DNA of 64,000 bases from Streptomyces spongiicola (GTDB taxonomy: Bacteria > Actinomycetota > Actinomycetes > Streptomycetales > Streptomycetaceae), in assembly GCF_003122365.1 (NCBI RefSeq), contig NZ_CP029254.1, positions 4,551,501 to 4,615,500 on the forward strand, read 5' to 3'. Within the stretch, counting starts at the first letter, position 1; every line of letters starts with the position of its first letter. The translations under genes and the position numbers were made by a program. This document shows positions 36,374-47,780 of this stretch, piece by piece. The notes under the pieces are model-generated. The model was not told the DNA's origin. It worked only from the letters and a program-made list of their open reading frames with translations, and made no database searches.

Positions 36374-38608
36374 TCAGACCAGGCTCTCCCGCCACGCCCG
36401 GTGCAGCCCCGCGAAGCGGCCCGCGCCGTCCACGAGGGCGGCGGGTCTGCCGTCCTCGACGATGCGGCCGCCTTCCATCACCAGGACCCGGTCGGCGATC
36501 TCCACCGTCGACAGCCGGTGCGCGATGACGATCGCCGTACGCCCCCGCAGCACCGTGTCCATGGCCCGCTGCACCGCGCGCTCGCCGGGGATGTCCAGTG
36601 AGCTGGTGGCCTCGTCCAGGATCAGCACCGCCGGGTCCGCCAGCAGCGCCCGGGCGAACGCGACGAGCTGGCGCTGCCCCGCCGAGATCCTCCCCCCGCG
36701 CTTGCGCACGTCGGTGTCGTAGCCCTCCGGCAGGCCGCAGACGAAATCGTGCGCCCCGATGGCCTTCGCGGCCTGCTCGATCTCGGCGCGCGTCGCCTCC
36801 GGCCGGCCGATGGCGATGTTCTCGGCGACCGTGCCGGAGAACAGGAAGGCCTCCTGGGTCACCATCACCACCCCGCGCCGCAGCTCGGGCACCGGCAGAT
36901 CGCGCAGATCGGTCCCGTCGAGCAGCACCCGCCCGTCCGTGGGGTCGTAGAACCGGGCCAGCAGCTTGGCCAGCGTGGACTTGCCCGCCCCGGTCGAGCC
37001 GACGACGGCGACGGTCTGCCCGGCGGGGATGGTGAGGCGGAAGCGGGGCAGTACCTCTCCGCCGGTGCGGTAGGCGAAGCGCACGTCCTCGAAGACCACC
37101 TCCCGGCCCGGACCGGTGGCTCCGGCGCGCTCCGGCAGCGCCGCGGGCCGGACCGGCTCCGGAACGGACGGCGTCTGGGCGAGCAGCCCCGCGATCTTGC
37201 GCAGTGACGCGGCCGCCGACTCGTACGAGTTGAGGAACATGCCGAGCCGGTCGATCGGGTCGTACAGCCGCCGCAGATAGAGCACCGAGGCCGCGAGCAC
37301 ACCCAGCGCGAGCGTCCCCTCGGTCACCCGGTACGCGCCCCACAGCACGATGCCCGCGACCGCGGTGTTGCCCACCAGCCGGGATCCCACGACATAGCGG
37401 GCCATCTCCAGCATCGCGTCTCCGTTGCTGCGGGCGTGCCTGTCGTTCAGGGCGCGGAAGTGCTCGTCGTTCGCCCGCTCGCGCCGGAAGGCGCGCACCG
37501 GCCGGATGCCGTTCATGGTCTCCGCGAACTTCACGATGACGGATGCGATGGCGGTGGACCGCGTGGAGAACACCGCCGCCGCGCGCCGCCGGTACAGCTG
37601 CACCAGCAGAAACAGCGGGACGAAGCTGAGCGCGGCGAGGCCGCCGATTCCGGGGTCCAGCCACAGCAGCATCGCCGAGATGTAGACGAAGGACATGGCC
37701 ACGGCGAGGAGCTCCTGCATTCCCTCGCTGAGGAGTTCGCTCAGCGACTCGACGTCGGTGGTGGAGCGGGAGATGAGCCGGCCCGAGGTGTAGCGCTCGT
37801 GGAAGTCCAGACTCAGCGCCTGGGCATGCCGGAAGATCCGGCCGCGCAGGTCGAGCAGGGCGTCCTGGTTGACCCGGGCCGACGCGCGGATGAAGGCGTA
37901 CTGGAACGCGCCCGAACCGAGAGCGCACACCGCGTACCCGGCACCGATCACGACCAGGGGCCCGCGGTCGCCGTCGCGCAGCGCGGGCACGCCGCGGTCG
38001 ATGGCGAACGCGACGAGCAGCGGACCGGCCTGGGCCGCGGCCTGCTGGAGCAGCAGCAGGACCGCGGCGACGACCACCCGGCCGCGGAGGGGGGCCAGCA
38101 GCGAACGCAGCAGGGCACCGGTGGCGCCGTCGGGTGCGGGCAGGGCGTCCCGGTCGAAGGCGTCGCCACCCGTGCCTGTGCCCGTTTCGTCTGGTTCTGT
38201 TTCATCTGGGTCCGTCGCGTCCGGTCGGGTCGCGTCCGGGCCCGTGCCGTGCGTACGGTCCGTCCCGGCCGGTTCCGGTTTCGGTGACGCACCGTCAGGT
38301 CCGCTCCCGTCCGTCCCGGTCGAGCCGGGGCCGGTCGCGTGCCGTGTTGCCGTTCCACCCGTGCCCGCGCCCGCGCCCGCGCCCGTGCCCGCGCCCGTGC
38401 CCGTGCCCGCGCCCGCGCCCGTGCCCGCGCCCGTGCCCGCGTCCGTACTCGTGCCCGTGCCCGCGTCCGTACCCGTGCCCGTGCCCGTGCCCGCGTCCGT
38501 ACCCGTGCCCGAACCGTCCGGGCCGGCGGCCTCGGGGGCCTTCGGCACGGCATCGGCCGAGGCGTCCCCGCCGTCCGGCTGCGGCGTCGTGGCCGTCGAT
38601 GACGTCAT
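36374..38608 (-). CDS. ABC exporter half-transporter, catalytic-Glu partner
   Basis: This 744-residue protein fuses six membrane helices to a C-terminal ATPase: Walker A GSTGAGKST, Walker B VLILDEATSSLD with the catalytic Glu, H-loop IAHRLS, but a non-standard signature ISAGQRQL instead of LSGGQ. With the upstream gene it fits a heterodimeric exporter: the competent ATP site would pair this Walker set with the LSGGQ of its partner. Substrate is unknown; multidrug or lipid export is typical. The first roughly 150 residues are a low-complexity Gly/Thr/Ala/Asp tail encoded by a hexamer array, not part of the fold. The ATG overlaps the partner's stop (ATGA, 38605-38608). Confidence 0.93.
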   Translation of the reverse strand: MTSSTATTPQPDGGDASADAVPKAPEAAGPDGSGTGTDAGTGTGTGTDAGTGTSTDAGTGAGTGAGAGTGTGAGTGAGAGAGTGGTATRHATGPGSTGTDGSGPDGASPKPEPAGTDRTHGTGPDATRPDATDPDETEPDETGTGTGGDAFDRDALPAPDGATGALLRSLLAPLRGRVVVAAVLLLLQQAAAQAGPLLVAFAIDRGVPALRDGDRGPLVVIGAGYAVCALGSGAFQYAFIRASARVNQDALLDLRGRIFRHAQALSLDFHERYTSGRLISRSTTDVESLSELLSEGMQELLAVAMSFVYISAMLLWLDPGIGGLAALSFVPLFLLVQLYRRRAAAVFSTRSTAIASVIVKFAETMNGIRPVRAFRRERANDEHFRALNDRHARSNGDAMLEMARYVVGSRLVGNTAVAGIVLWGAYRVTEGTLALGVLAASVLYLRRLYDPIDRLGMFLNSYESAAASLRKIAGLLAQTPSVPEPVRPAALPERAGATGPGREVVFEDVRFAYRTGGEVLPRFRLTIPAGQTVAVVGSTGAGKSTLAKLLARFYDPTDGRVLLDGTDLRDLPVPELRRGVVMVTQEAFLFSGTVAENIAIGRPEATRAEIEQAAKAIGAHDFVCGLPEGYDTDVRKRGGRISAGQRQLVAFARALLADPAVLILDEATSSLDIPGERAVQRAMDTVLRGRTAIVIAHRLSTVEIADRVLVMEGGRIVEDGRPAALVDGAGRFAGLHRAWRESLV
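38359..38511. repeat. CCCGTG/CCCGCG hexamer array in the ABC exporter N-terminus
   Basis: About 25 hexamer units stay in frame and encode alternating Gly-Thr/Gly-Ala with periodic Asp. Because the unit is a multiple of three, length changes would only lengthen or shorten the cytoplasmic tail. Confidence 0.9.
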
Positions 38609-40503
38609 CGATCTCGCTCCTCGGCATGAGCGCCCGACATCAGCCAGGCGTACTCGGCGCTGTCCCGCAGCAGTTCGTGGTGGGTGCCGACGGCCGCGAC
38701 CCGGCCGCCGGACAGCAGCGCCACCCGGTCGGCGAGCAGCACCGTGGACGGCCGGTGCGCCACCACCAGGGCGGTGGTGTCCCGGAGGACCCGGCGCAGC
38801 GCGGCCTCCACAAGGGCCTCCGTCTGCACGTCGAGCGCCGAGAGCGGGTCGTCGAGCACGAGGAAGCGCGGCTCCCCGACCACGGCGCGGGCGAGGGCGA
38901 GCCGCTGCCGCTGGCCGCCGGAGAGGCTGAGGCCCTGCTCACCGACCTGGGTGGCGCATCCCCGCGGGAGGGTGTCGACGAACCGCGCCTGGGCCACGTC
39001 CAGCGCCCGCCGCACCTCCTCGTCACCGGCGTGCTCGGCGCCCATCCGCACGTTCTCCCCGACGCTCGCCGAGAAGAGCGTCGGCTCCTCGAACGCCACC
39101 GACACCAGGGTGCGCAGCTCCTCGCGCGGCATGGCGGCGATGTCCCGCCCGTCCAGCGTGATGCGCCCCGCGGTCACCTCGTACAGCCGCGGTACGAGCG
39201 CGGTCAGCGTCGTCTTTCCGCTGCCCGTGCCGCCGACGAGAGCCATGGTCTCGCCCGACCTGATGTGCAGGTCGACATCCTTCAGCACCGGTTCGGTGTC
39301 CTCGGACGCGTCGGGGTAGCGGAAGCGGACCCCCTCGAACCGGAGGCCGCCCCCCGCGCCGTTCTCCGCCGGCCCCGGCTCCTTCGCGGGTGTGGCGGGC
39401 GGTATCGGCCGTTGTCCGGGTGAGGTGGCTGCGCCCCCGGGCTCGTCCCCGTGGCTCTTCCCGTCCCCGGGCGCCTTCCCGTCCCCGGTCCCCTGCTTCC
39501 CCTCCCGTTCCACCTCCGCGTCCAGGACGTCGAAGTAGCGGTCCGTGGCGGTCGCCGCCTCCTGGCTCATCGCGAGCAGGAAGCCCATCGCGTCCACCGG
39601 CCAGCGCAGCGCGAGCGCCGTGGAGAGGAAGGCGACGAGCGTGCCGGCCGACAGGGCGCCGTCCGCGACCTGGATCGTGCCGAGCACCAGGGCGGCGCCG
39701 ATGGCCAGCTCGGGGACGGTCATGATGACGCCGAAGATCCCCGCCAGCAGCCGGGCCTTGACCAGTTCGGTCCCCCGAAGCCGCTCGGACAGTGCACGGA
39801 AGGCAGCCGCCTGGCTGCGGTGGCGCCCGAAACCCTTGATGACGCGGATGCCGAGGACGCTCTCCTCGACGACGGTGGTCAGGTCTCCCACCTGGTCCTG
39901 CGCCGTCCGCGCCTGGGACGAGTAGCGCACCTCGAACCGGGCGATGACGAACACCAGTGGCGCGACCGGGGCCAGCAGCACCAGGCCGAGCGTCCACTGC
40001 TGGGCCAGCAGGATGCCCGCGCCGACGATGATCGTCACCCCGTTGACGAGCAGGAACGTCAGCGGGAACGCCAGGAACAGCCGTACCAGCATCAGATCAG
40101 TCGTCCCGCGCGACAGCAGCTGCCCCGACGCCCACCGGTCGTGGAAGGCCACGGGAAGCCGCTGGAGATGCCGGAAGAGATCCCCTCGCATCGCCGCCTC
40201 CACCCTGGCCAGCGGACGGGCCACCAGCCAGCGCCGGAAGCCGAACAGCACCGCCTCCGCGACACCGAGCAGCAGCAGGTACAGGGCCCCCAGCCACACC
40301 CCGCCCACGTCCCGGTCGGCGACCGGACCGTCCACCATCCACTTCAGGACCAGGGGGATGACCAGGCTCAGGCAGGAGGCGACGATCGCGACGGCCGCCG
40401 CCGTGAACAGCCGGGCCCTGACCGGGCGTACGTACGGCCAGAGCCTCAGCAGGGAGCGGACGGCGGACCGGTCGGTCCGGGCGGCTTCAACTGTGGTGGA
40501 CAT
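38605..40503 (-). CDS. ABC exporter half-transporter, degenerate-site partner
   Basis: The 632-residue membrane-ATPase fusion has six helices (first near 35-55) and an ATPase with Walker A GGTGSGKTT, signature LSLSGGQRQR and Walker B FLVLDDPLSALD, where Asp replaces the catalytic Glu. That substitution, with the degenerate signature in the downstream gene, is the hallmark of asymmetric exporters such as TM287/288. A Gly/Pro/Glu linker (about 335-385) precedes the ATPase. The ATG is at 40501-40503; only a weak TAGG-type ribosome site is seen. It is first in the pair and probably sets their equal expression by stop/start coupling. Confidence 0.94.
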   Translation of the reverse strand: MSTTVEAARTDRSAVRSLLRLWPYVRPVRARLFTAAAVAIVASCLSLVIPLVLKWMVDGPVADRDVGGVWLGALYLLLLGVAEAVLFGFRRWLVARPLARVEAAMRGDLFRHLQRLPVAFHDRWASGQLLSRGTTDLMLVRLFLAFPLTFLLVNGVTIIVGAGILLAQQWTLGLVLLAPVAPLVFVIARFEVRYSSQARTAQDQVGDLTTVVEESVLGIRVIKGFGRHRSQAAAFRALSERLRGTELVKARLLAGIFGVIMTVPELAIGAALVLGTIQVADGALSAGTLVAFLSTALALRWPVDAMGFLLAMSQEAATATDRYFDVLDAEVEREGKQGTGDGKAPGDGKSHGDEPGGAATSPGQRPIPPATPAKEPGPAENGAGGGLRFEGVRFRYPDASEDTEPVLKDVDLHIRSGETMALVGGTGSGKTTLTALVPRLYEVTAGRITLDGRDIAAMPREELRTLVSVAFEEPTLFSASVGENVRMGAEHAGDEEVRRALDVAQARFVDTLPRGCATQVGEQGLSLSGGQRQRLALARAVVGEPRFLVLDDPLSALDVQTEALVEAALRRVLRDTTALVVAHRPSTVLLADRVALLSGGRVAAVGTHHELLRDSAEYAWLMSGAHAEERDR

Positions 40504-40947
40504 CAGGAGCGAGCCTACGGTTCACCACTGACACAGCCCACCGGGTTTTTCCCGCCGTACTGTCCGGCCACGGTCCGGCCGTCGACCGGCGGTCCTACCG
40601 CCCTGGGCCCTCGGGACCGGTAGGCACGCATGCCGAGGTGTCGCGTATTCGCCGCTGACTTGGCCGGAAGAACACCCTGTGTGCCTGTCGCCCTATCGGG
40701 TCCGGTGCGTGCCCGTTCATCGCTCCGGCTCCTGGTGGGTGTTGGGCCGTGGGAAGCGGTGGAGGATCAGGATCAGGTACGGGGTGGTGAGCCCGCCGGC
40801 CGCGCTGCACCGCACCGCGCCGCCCGTTCCGCGCCCGGCCGCCCTGCCCTCCCGCGTCACCCCGCCCGCCCTCTGCCGCCCTCTGCCGCCCTGTGCCGGT
40901 CTGTGTCGGTCTGTGCTGCCCCCTGCTGCCCCTACGCAGGAACGGGC

Positions 40948-40988
40948 CCGGTGCCGCGGCTGTCGGGCGGGCACGGCCGCGGCACCGG
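40948..40988 (-). terminator. Terminator downstream of glgX
   Basis: CCGGTGCCGCGGC (40948-40960) pairs perfectly over 13 bp with 40976-40988 around a 15-base loop, about 50 bases after the glgX stop. The rest of the 537-base gap (40504-41040) includes a CTCTGCCGC/CTGTGTCGGT imperfect repeat near 40870-40920 and no gene. Confidence 0.7.
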
Positions 40989-41040
40989 AGCAGCGCGGTC
41001 AGCACGGCAGGGACGCCCGACGGCGAACCGCGAACGGATC

Positions 41041-43323
<2,283 letters not shown>

Positions 43324-43498
43324 CTGCCGGCCTCCCGCGGCTCGTCGGGCCCGCGCGGCTCCCGGCCACGGCGTCCCGGCCGTGGCTCCCCGCGTGTGGT
43401 CCTCCCACCATCTCTGCCCTACGCCGTGGCGCTCCCAACATGCGCCGCCCGCGGCACGGCCCGCTTCCTGTGTGCCCGCGCCCTGCGCTGGGACGCCC

Positions 43499-43674
43499 GT
43501 GGTACGGCCCACCCGTGGTGCGGCCTGCCTGTCGTGCGGCCTGCCTGTCGTGCGGCCTGCCTGTCGTGCGGCCTGCCTGTCGTACGGCCTGCCTGTCGTA
43601 CGGCCTGCCTGTCGTACGGCCTGCCCGTGGTACGGCCCACCCGCCGTGCGGCCTGACCGTCGTACGGCCCGCCT
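43499..43674. repeat. 16-bp minisatellite, 11 copies
   Basis: Eleven head-to-tail 16-bp units of consensus GTCGTRCGGCCTGCCT run from 43499 to 43674; six central units differ only at the sixth base (G then A), suggesting recent duplication. Degenerate units continue to about 43770. Since 16 is not a multiple of three it cannot be a stable coding repeat. It fills most of the 537-base gap between the divergent glgX and L,D-transpeptidase genes. Confidence 0.95.
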
Positions 43675-43860
43675 CCCGCATCGCCCGCCCGCGGCACTGC
43701 CCGCTCCCCGCATCGCCCACTCGCCGTGCGGCCCGCCTCCCGCATCGCCCGCTCGCCGTATGGCCTGCTCCCCGCATGCCCAGTGCCGACGTTTCCCCGG
43801 GAGGGTGGCCGTCGTTGGGCGGGACGTGCTGTGTCTCTGCGACCCCACGAGGTGGACTCT

Positions 43861-45108
43861 GTGAGCAACGCGGTGAGGCGGACGAGGGCCACGCTGGCCG
43901 TCGCCGCGCTGTGGACGGTACTGCTCTCCGGCGCGGCCGGCTGCACCGGCGGAGCCGGGAGCACCGGTGGCGGTCCGGCCGCCGAGGGCGACAAACCCCG
44001 GGCGCCCGGCGACACCATCCGGATCACTCCGGCGGACGGGGCGGGGGCCGTGCCGGCGGACGGCAGGCTCGAAGTGGCACTGGCGGGTGGGCGGCTGGAG
44101 CGGGTCAAGGTCACCCGGATCGAGGACGCCCAGCCCGCCGAGGTCCCGGGCGCCATCTCCCCGAACGGGCTGACCTGGCGGCCGAAGCCGGGCACCCGGC
44201 TCGCGCTGGCGGCCAAGTACAGCGTCGAAGCGGTGGCGCTGGACGCCCGCGGCCGCCGGTCGGCGCGGCACACGACCTTCACCACCGTCGTCCCCGACCA
44301 CCGGTTCATCGGTTACTTCACCCCGGAGAACCGCTCCACGGTGGGCGTCGGGATGATCGTCTCGTTCGACTTCAACCGCGGTATCAGGAACCGCGCCGCG
44401 GTCGAGCGGGCCATCCGCGTCACCTCCGTCCCGCCGGTGGAGGTCGTGGGCCACTGGTTCGACGCGGAACGGCTCGACTTCCGCCCGCGCGAGTACTGGA
44501 AGCCGGGCACCACGGTGACCGTCGACATGGCCCTGCGCGACGTCGAGGGGGCGTCCGGGGTGTACGGCGTCCAGCGCAAGACCGTCCGCTTCACCGTCGG
44601 CCGGTCCCAGATCTCCCTGGTCGACGCCCGTGAGCGGACGATGGAGGTACGCCGCGACGGCAAGGTGCTGACGACGCTGCCGGTCACCACGGGCGGCAGG
44701 AAGACCCGGACGTACAACGGCAGGATGGTCGTCAGCGAGATGCACGACGTCACCCGCATGAACGGTGCCACGGTCGGCTTCACCGACGACGACGGCAAGA
44801 GCGAGTACGACATCAAGGACGTGCCGCACGCGATGCGGCTCACCACGTCGGGCACCTTCCTGCACGGCAACTACTGGGCCGACCCGGCGGTCTTCGGCAT
44901 GCGGAACGTCAGCCACGGCTGCATCGGGCTGCGCGACGAGAAGGGCGGCAGCCAGGACTCCCCGGCGGGCTGGTTCTTCGACCGGACGCTCGTCGGCGAC
45001 GTGGTGGAGGTGGTCAACTCCCCGGACCGGGTGGTCGACCCGTGGAACGGGTTGAGCGGCTGGAACATGGGCTGGGAGGCGTGGAAGGCCGGCTCCGCGC
45101 TGCGCTGA
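43861..45108 (+). CDS. L,D-transpeptidase lipoprotein (copy 1)
   Basis: The 415-residue lipoprotein has a signal with lipobox ending SGAAGC (Cys near 26), two Ig-like domains (about 55-270) and a C-terminal YkuD catalytic domain with HGNYW and the nucleophile Cys in NVSHGCIGLR. Such enzymes make 3-3 crosslinks in peptidoglycan, acting at the outer membrane face. GTG 43861 is the start: AGGTGG lies about seven bases upstream and the signal follows at once. The next gene is a close paralogue, so a tandem duplication is likely. A DDDGKS insertion beside the catalytic fold (GFTDDDGKSEYDIKDVP) is absent in copy 2. Confidence 0.93.
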   Translation: MSNAVRRTRATLAVAALWTVLLSGAAGCTGGAGSTGGGPAAEGDKPRAPGDTIRITPADGAGAVPADGRLEVALAGGRLERVKVTRIEDAQPAEVPGAISPNGLTWRPKPGTRLALAAKYSVEAVALDARGRRSARHTTFTTVVPDHRFIGYFTPENRSTVGVGMIVSFDFNRGIRNRAAVERAIRVTSVPPVEVVGHWFDAERLDFRPREYWKPGTTVTVDMALRDVEGASGVYGVQRKTVRFTVGRSQISLVDARERTMEVRRDGKVLTTLPVTTGGRKTRTYNGRMVVSEMHDVTRMNGATVGFTDDDGKSEYDIKDVPHAMRLTTSGTFLHGNYWADPAVFGMRNVSHGCIGLRDEKGGSQDSPAGWFFDRTLVGDVVEVVNSPDRVVDPWNGLSGWNMGWEAWKAGSALR

Positions 45109-45282
45109 GCGCCCTCCCGCATGGGCGGCGCCCCCGCCGGGCAGATTTGCGACTGAACGGTGACATCGGCGGGAAGCCGCAGCGACCCCCGGTGTGATTG
45201 TCTGGCGCAGTGCGCGCCGTTCGAGCGCGCGGGGGGTGCGGGCCCCGGCGGGACCGGGCCGTGCGAGGGGAGACAGCTCATC

Positions 45283-46527
45283 GTGAACGGGCAGCCGATA
45301 TCGGGGGCATCGGTCAGGACGGGCCGGCGACGCGGGCGCACCGCGCTGCCGGCCCTCGCCATGGGTGCGCTGCTGCTGGTCTCCGCCTGCGGCGGCGGCT
45401 CCGAGCGCCCGGCCGGCGGCGGAGCCGAGAAGGCAGAGGACGCCGCCAAGGTCGTCTCGGCGGCGTCACAGGCGGTCGTGACGGTCTCGCCCGAGGACGG
45501 GGCGAAGGCCGTCGCCACCAGCGGCGCGCTGAAGGTGTCGGCCGGCAGGGGCCGGCTGACCGAGGTCGCCGTCAAGGACGACAGGGGCAACGCGGTCGAG
45601 GGGAGGATCGCGGCCGGCGGCGCGAGCTGGGAGCCGCTCCAGCACCTCGCGTCGGCCACCAGGTACCAGGTGCACGCCGTGGCCGAGGACACCGAGGGCC
45701 GCGAGTCCGCGAAGGACACGACCTTCACCACGCTCGTCCCCGAGAACACCTTCATCGGCCACTACACCCCCGAGAACGGCTCCACGGTCGGCGTCGGCAT
45801 GCCCGTCTCCATCAACTTCACCCGGGGCATCACCGACCCGGAGGCCGTCGAGAGGGCCATCAAGGTCACCGCCGAGCCGTCGGTGCCGATAGAGGGGCAC
45901 TGGTTCGGCAACGACCGCCTGGACTTCCGGCCCGAGAAGTACTGGGCCGCGGGCACCAGGGTGACGGTCCGGCTCAACCTCGACGGTGTCGAGGGCCGCC
46001 CCGGCGTGTACGGCAAGCAGGCCAAGACGGTCTCCTTCACCATCGGCCGCAGCCAGGTCTCCACGGTCGACGCCAGGGCCCACACCATGAAGGTGGTGCG
46101 GGACGGCAGACTCCTCAAGACCATCCCGATCACCGCGGGCGCCCCGTCGACCACGACGTACAACGGCCAGATGGTGATCAGCGAGAAGTACGAGGTGACG
46201 CGGATGAACGGCGCCACCGTGGGCTTCAGCGGCGAGTACGACATCAAGGACGTGCCGCACGCGATGCGCCTGTCGACGTCCGGCACCTTCATACACGGCA
46301 ACTACTGGGCCTCCCGCGGCACCTTCGGCTCGGCGAACGTCAGCCACGGCTGCGTCGGTCTGCGGGATGTGCGCGGCGCCCACGACAGCGGTACACCGGC
46401 CGCGTGGATGTACGACAACTCGATCATCGGCGACGTGGTGGTCGTGAAGAACTCCAAGGACAAGCAGATCGCCCCCGACAACGGCCTGAACGGCTGGAAC
46501 ATGTCCTGGGCGGAGTGGACCGGGTAG
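45283..46527 (+). CDS. L,D-transpeptidase lipoprotein (copy 2)
   Basis: At 414 residues, this paralogue of the preceding gene shares the same plan: lipobox LLLVSAC (Cys near 33), Ig-like domains, then YkuD with IHGNYW and NVSHGCVGLR. Shared blocks such as TPENxSTVGVGM, RMNGATVGF and YDIKDVPHAMRL run almost end to end. GTG 45283 was chosen (GGGGAGA about ten bases upstream); an in-frame ATG at 45160 would place 41 unlikely residues before the signal peptide. The 174-base gap from copy 1 may hold its own promoter. A bulged hairpin follows the stop at once. Confidence 0.93.
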   Translation: MNGQPISGASVRTGRRRGRTALPALAMGALLLVSACGGGSERPAGGGAEKAEDAAKVVSAASQAVVTVSPEDGAKAVATSGALKVSAGRGRLTEVAVKDDRGNAVEGRIAAGGASWEPLQHLASATRYQVHAVAEDTEGRESAKDTTFTTLVPENTFIGHYTPENGSTVGVGMPVSINFTRGITDPEAVERAIKVTAEPSVPIEGHWFGNDRLDFRPEKYWAAGTRVTVRLNLDGVEGRPGVYGKQAKTVSFTIGRSQVSTVDARAHTMKVVRDGRLLKTIPITAGAPSTTTYNGQMVISEKYEVTRMNGATVGFSGEYDIKDVPHAMRLSTSGTFIHGNYWASRGTFGSANVSHGCVGLRDVRGAHDSGTPAAWMYDNSIIGDVVVVKNSKDKQIAPDNGLNGWNMSWAEWTG

Positions 46528-46529
46528 TC

Positions 46530-46574
46530 CCGGGACGGCACGGACGAGGGGCCCGGGGCGCTCGTCCGTCCCGG
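46530..46574 (+). terminator. Terminator after the L,D-transpeptidase genes
   Basis: CGGACGAG (46541-46548) pairs with CTCGTCCG (46561-46568) around a 12-base loop; beyond a five-base bulge the stem continues CCGGGA/TCCCGG. It starts three bases after the stop codon. Confidence 0.65.
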
Positions 46575-46598
46575 AGTCCGGGCGGCGTCGGGCTCCCG

Positions 46599-46644
46599 CT
46601 TCCCCTTCCCCTTCCCCTTTCCCTTTCGCTTTCCCTTCCCCTTC
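46599..46644. repeat. Polypyrimidine TTCCCC/TTTCCC tract
   Basis: A 29-base uninterrupted pyrimidine run (46599-46627), one G, then another 16 pyrimidines, made of CTTCCC-type units. Such strand asymmetry is unusual here and can form triplex DNA. Confidence 0.85.
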
Positions 46645-46648
46645 ACCG

Positions 46649-46810
46649 GTGTCCGCGGCCTCCGTGACACCCCTGCGACCCGGGCGGCATCGGGCTCCTG
46701 CTGCCGGCTCCTGCGCCCCGGGCGGGATGGCCGGGTGCCGCTGCCGGCTCCCGCTGCCGGCTCCTGCTTCCCCGGGTGTCCGCGGCCCTCGTGACACCCC
46801 TGCGACCCGG
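46649..46810. repeat. 35-bp direct repeat before the enoyl-CoA hydratase gene
   Basis: Copies at 46649-46683 and 46776-46810 begin GTGTCCGCGGCC and end GACACCCCTGCGACCCGG, with two mismatches. Between them CTGCCGGCTCC recurs three times. The second copy ends 44 bases before the gene start. Confidence 0.75.
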
Positions 46811-46854
46811 ACCGTACCGGTTCCCACGGGGTGAACGGGCGCTAACCTCCCCGT

Positions 46855-47622
46855 ATGACAGTCACTCTCGAAGTCTCCGAAGGCGTCGGCACCATCCGGC
46901 TGGACCGCCCCCCGATGAACGCCCTGGACATCGCGACCCAGGACCGGCTGCGCGAGCTGGCCGCCGAGGCCACCGGCCGGGACGACGTGCGCGCCGTGGT
47001 CCTCTACGGCGGGGAGAAGGTGTTCGCGGCCGGAGCGGACATCAAGGAGATGCAGGTGATGGACCATCCCGCGATGGTGAAGCGGTCGAAGGCCCTGCAG
47101 GACTCCTTCACCGCCGTCGCCCGCATCCCCAAGCCCGTGGTCGCGGCCGTGACCGGCTACGCCCTGGGCGGCGGCTGCGAGCTGGCGCTGTGCGCCGACT
47201 ACCGGATCGCGGCGGACAACGCCAGGCTGGGTCAGCCGGAGATCCTGCTGGGCCTGATTCCGGGCGCCGGCGGCACCCAGCGGCTGGCCCGGCTGGTGGG
47301 CCCGTCCAGGGCCAAGGACCTCATCTTCACCGGCCGCCATGTGAAGGCCGACGAGGCGCTGGCGATCGGACTGGTCGACCGCGTCGTACCGGCCGCCGAG
47401 GTCCACGGGCAGGCGCACGCCTGGGCCGCGAAGCTGGCCCAGGGACCGGCGCTCGCGCTGCGGGCGGCCAAGGAGTCGGTCGACGCCGGACTCGAGACCG
47501 ACATCGACACCGGACTCGCGATCGAGCGGAACTGGTTCGCCGGGCTGTTCGCGACCGAGGACCGCGAGCGGGGCATGCGGAGCTTCGTCGAGGAGGGCCC
47601 GGGGAAGGCGAAGTTCCTCTGA
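46855..47622 (+). CDS. Enoyl-CoA hydratase/isomerase family protein
   Basis: The 255-residue crotonase-fold enzyme probably hydrates 2-enoyl-CoA in fatty-acid or amino-acid breakdown. It has the first oxyanion-hole segment FAAGADIKEM (57-66), the second GYALGGGCELALCAD (101-115), catalytic Glu109 and Glu129 (LGQPEILLG), and GAGGTQRL. Both Glu residues present supports true hydratase activity. The ATG at 46855 sits close after a CTAACCTCCCCGT sequence with no classic AGGAG, so translation may start from a short leader. It stands alone. Exact substrate is not deducible. Confidence 0.92.
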   Translation: MTVTLEVSEGVGTIRLDRPPMNALDIATQDRLRELAAEATGRDDVRAVVLYGGEKVFAAGADIKEMQVMDHPAMVKRSKALQDSFTAVARIPKPVVAAVTGYALGGGCELALCADYRIAADNARLGQPEILLGLIPGAGGTQRLARLVGPSRAKDLIFTGRHVKADEALAIGLVDRVVPAAEVHGQAHAWAAKLAQGPALALRAAKESVDAGLETDIDTGLAIERNWFAGLFATEDRERGMRSFVEEGPGKAKFL

Positions 47623-47780
47623 ACCGGCCCCGGAGCGGCGGGGATTGGACGCGGATGCCTGCCTCGTCAACATGGCGCCCTGGGTGATCGAACCCTGACG
47701 GAGCCTCTGGACGCCCTCGTCCGGCGCTCTTGGCGATCATGCGTAAGCGCTGCGTCATCGCAGGTCGGTCGGGGTGTAGG

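Noticed and set aside
43324..44916. N-terminal extension of glgX over the minisatellite and the transpeptidase gene
   Set aside because: The sequence is repeat-derived, and GGAGG before GTG 43323 fixes the real start.
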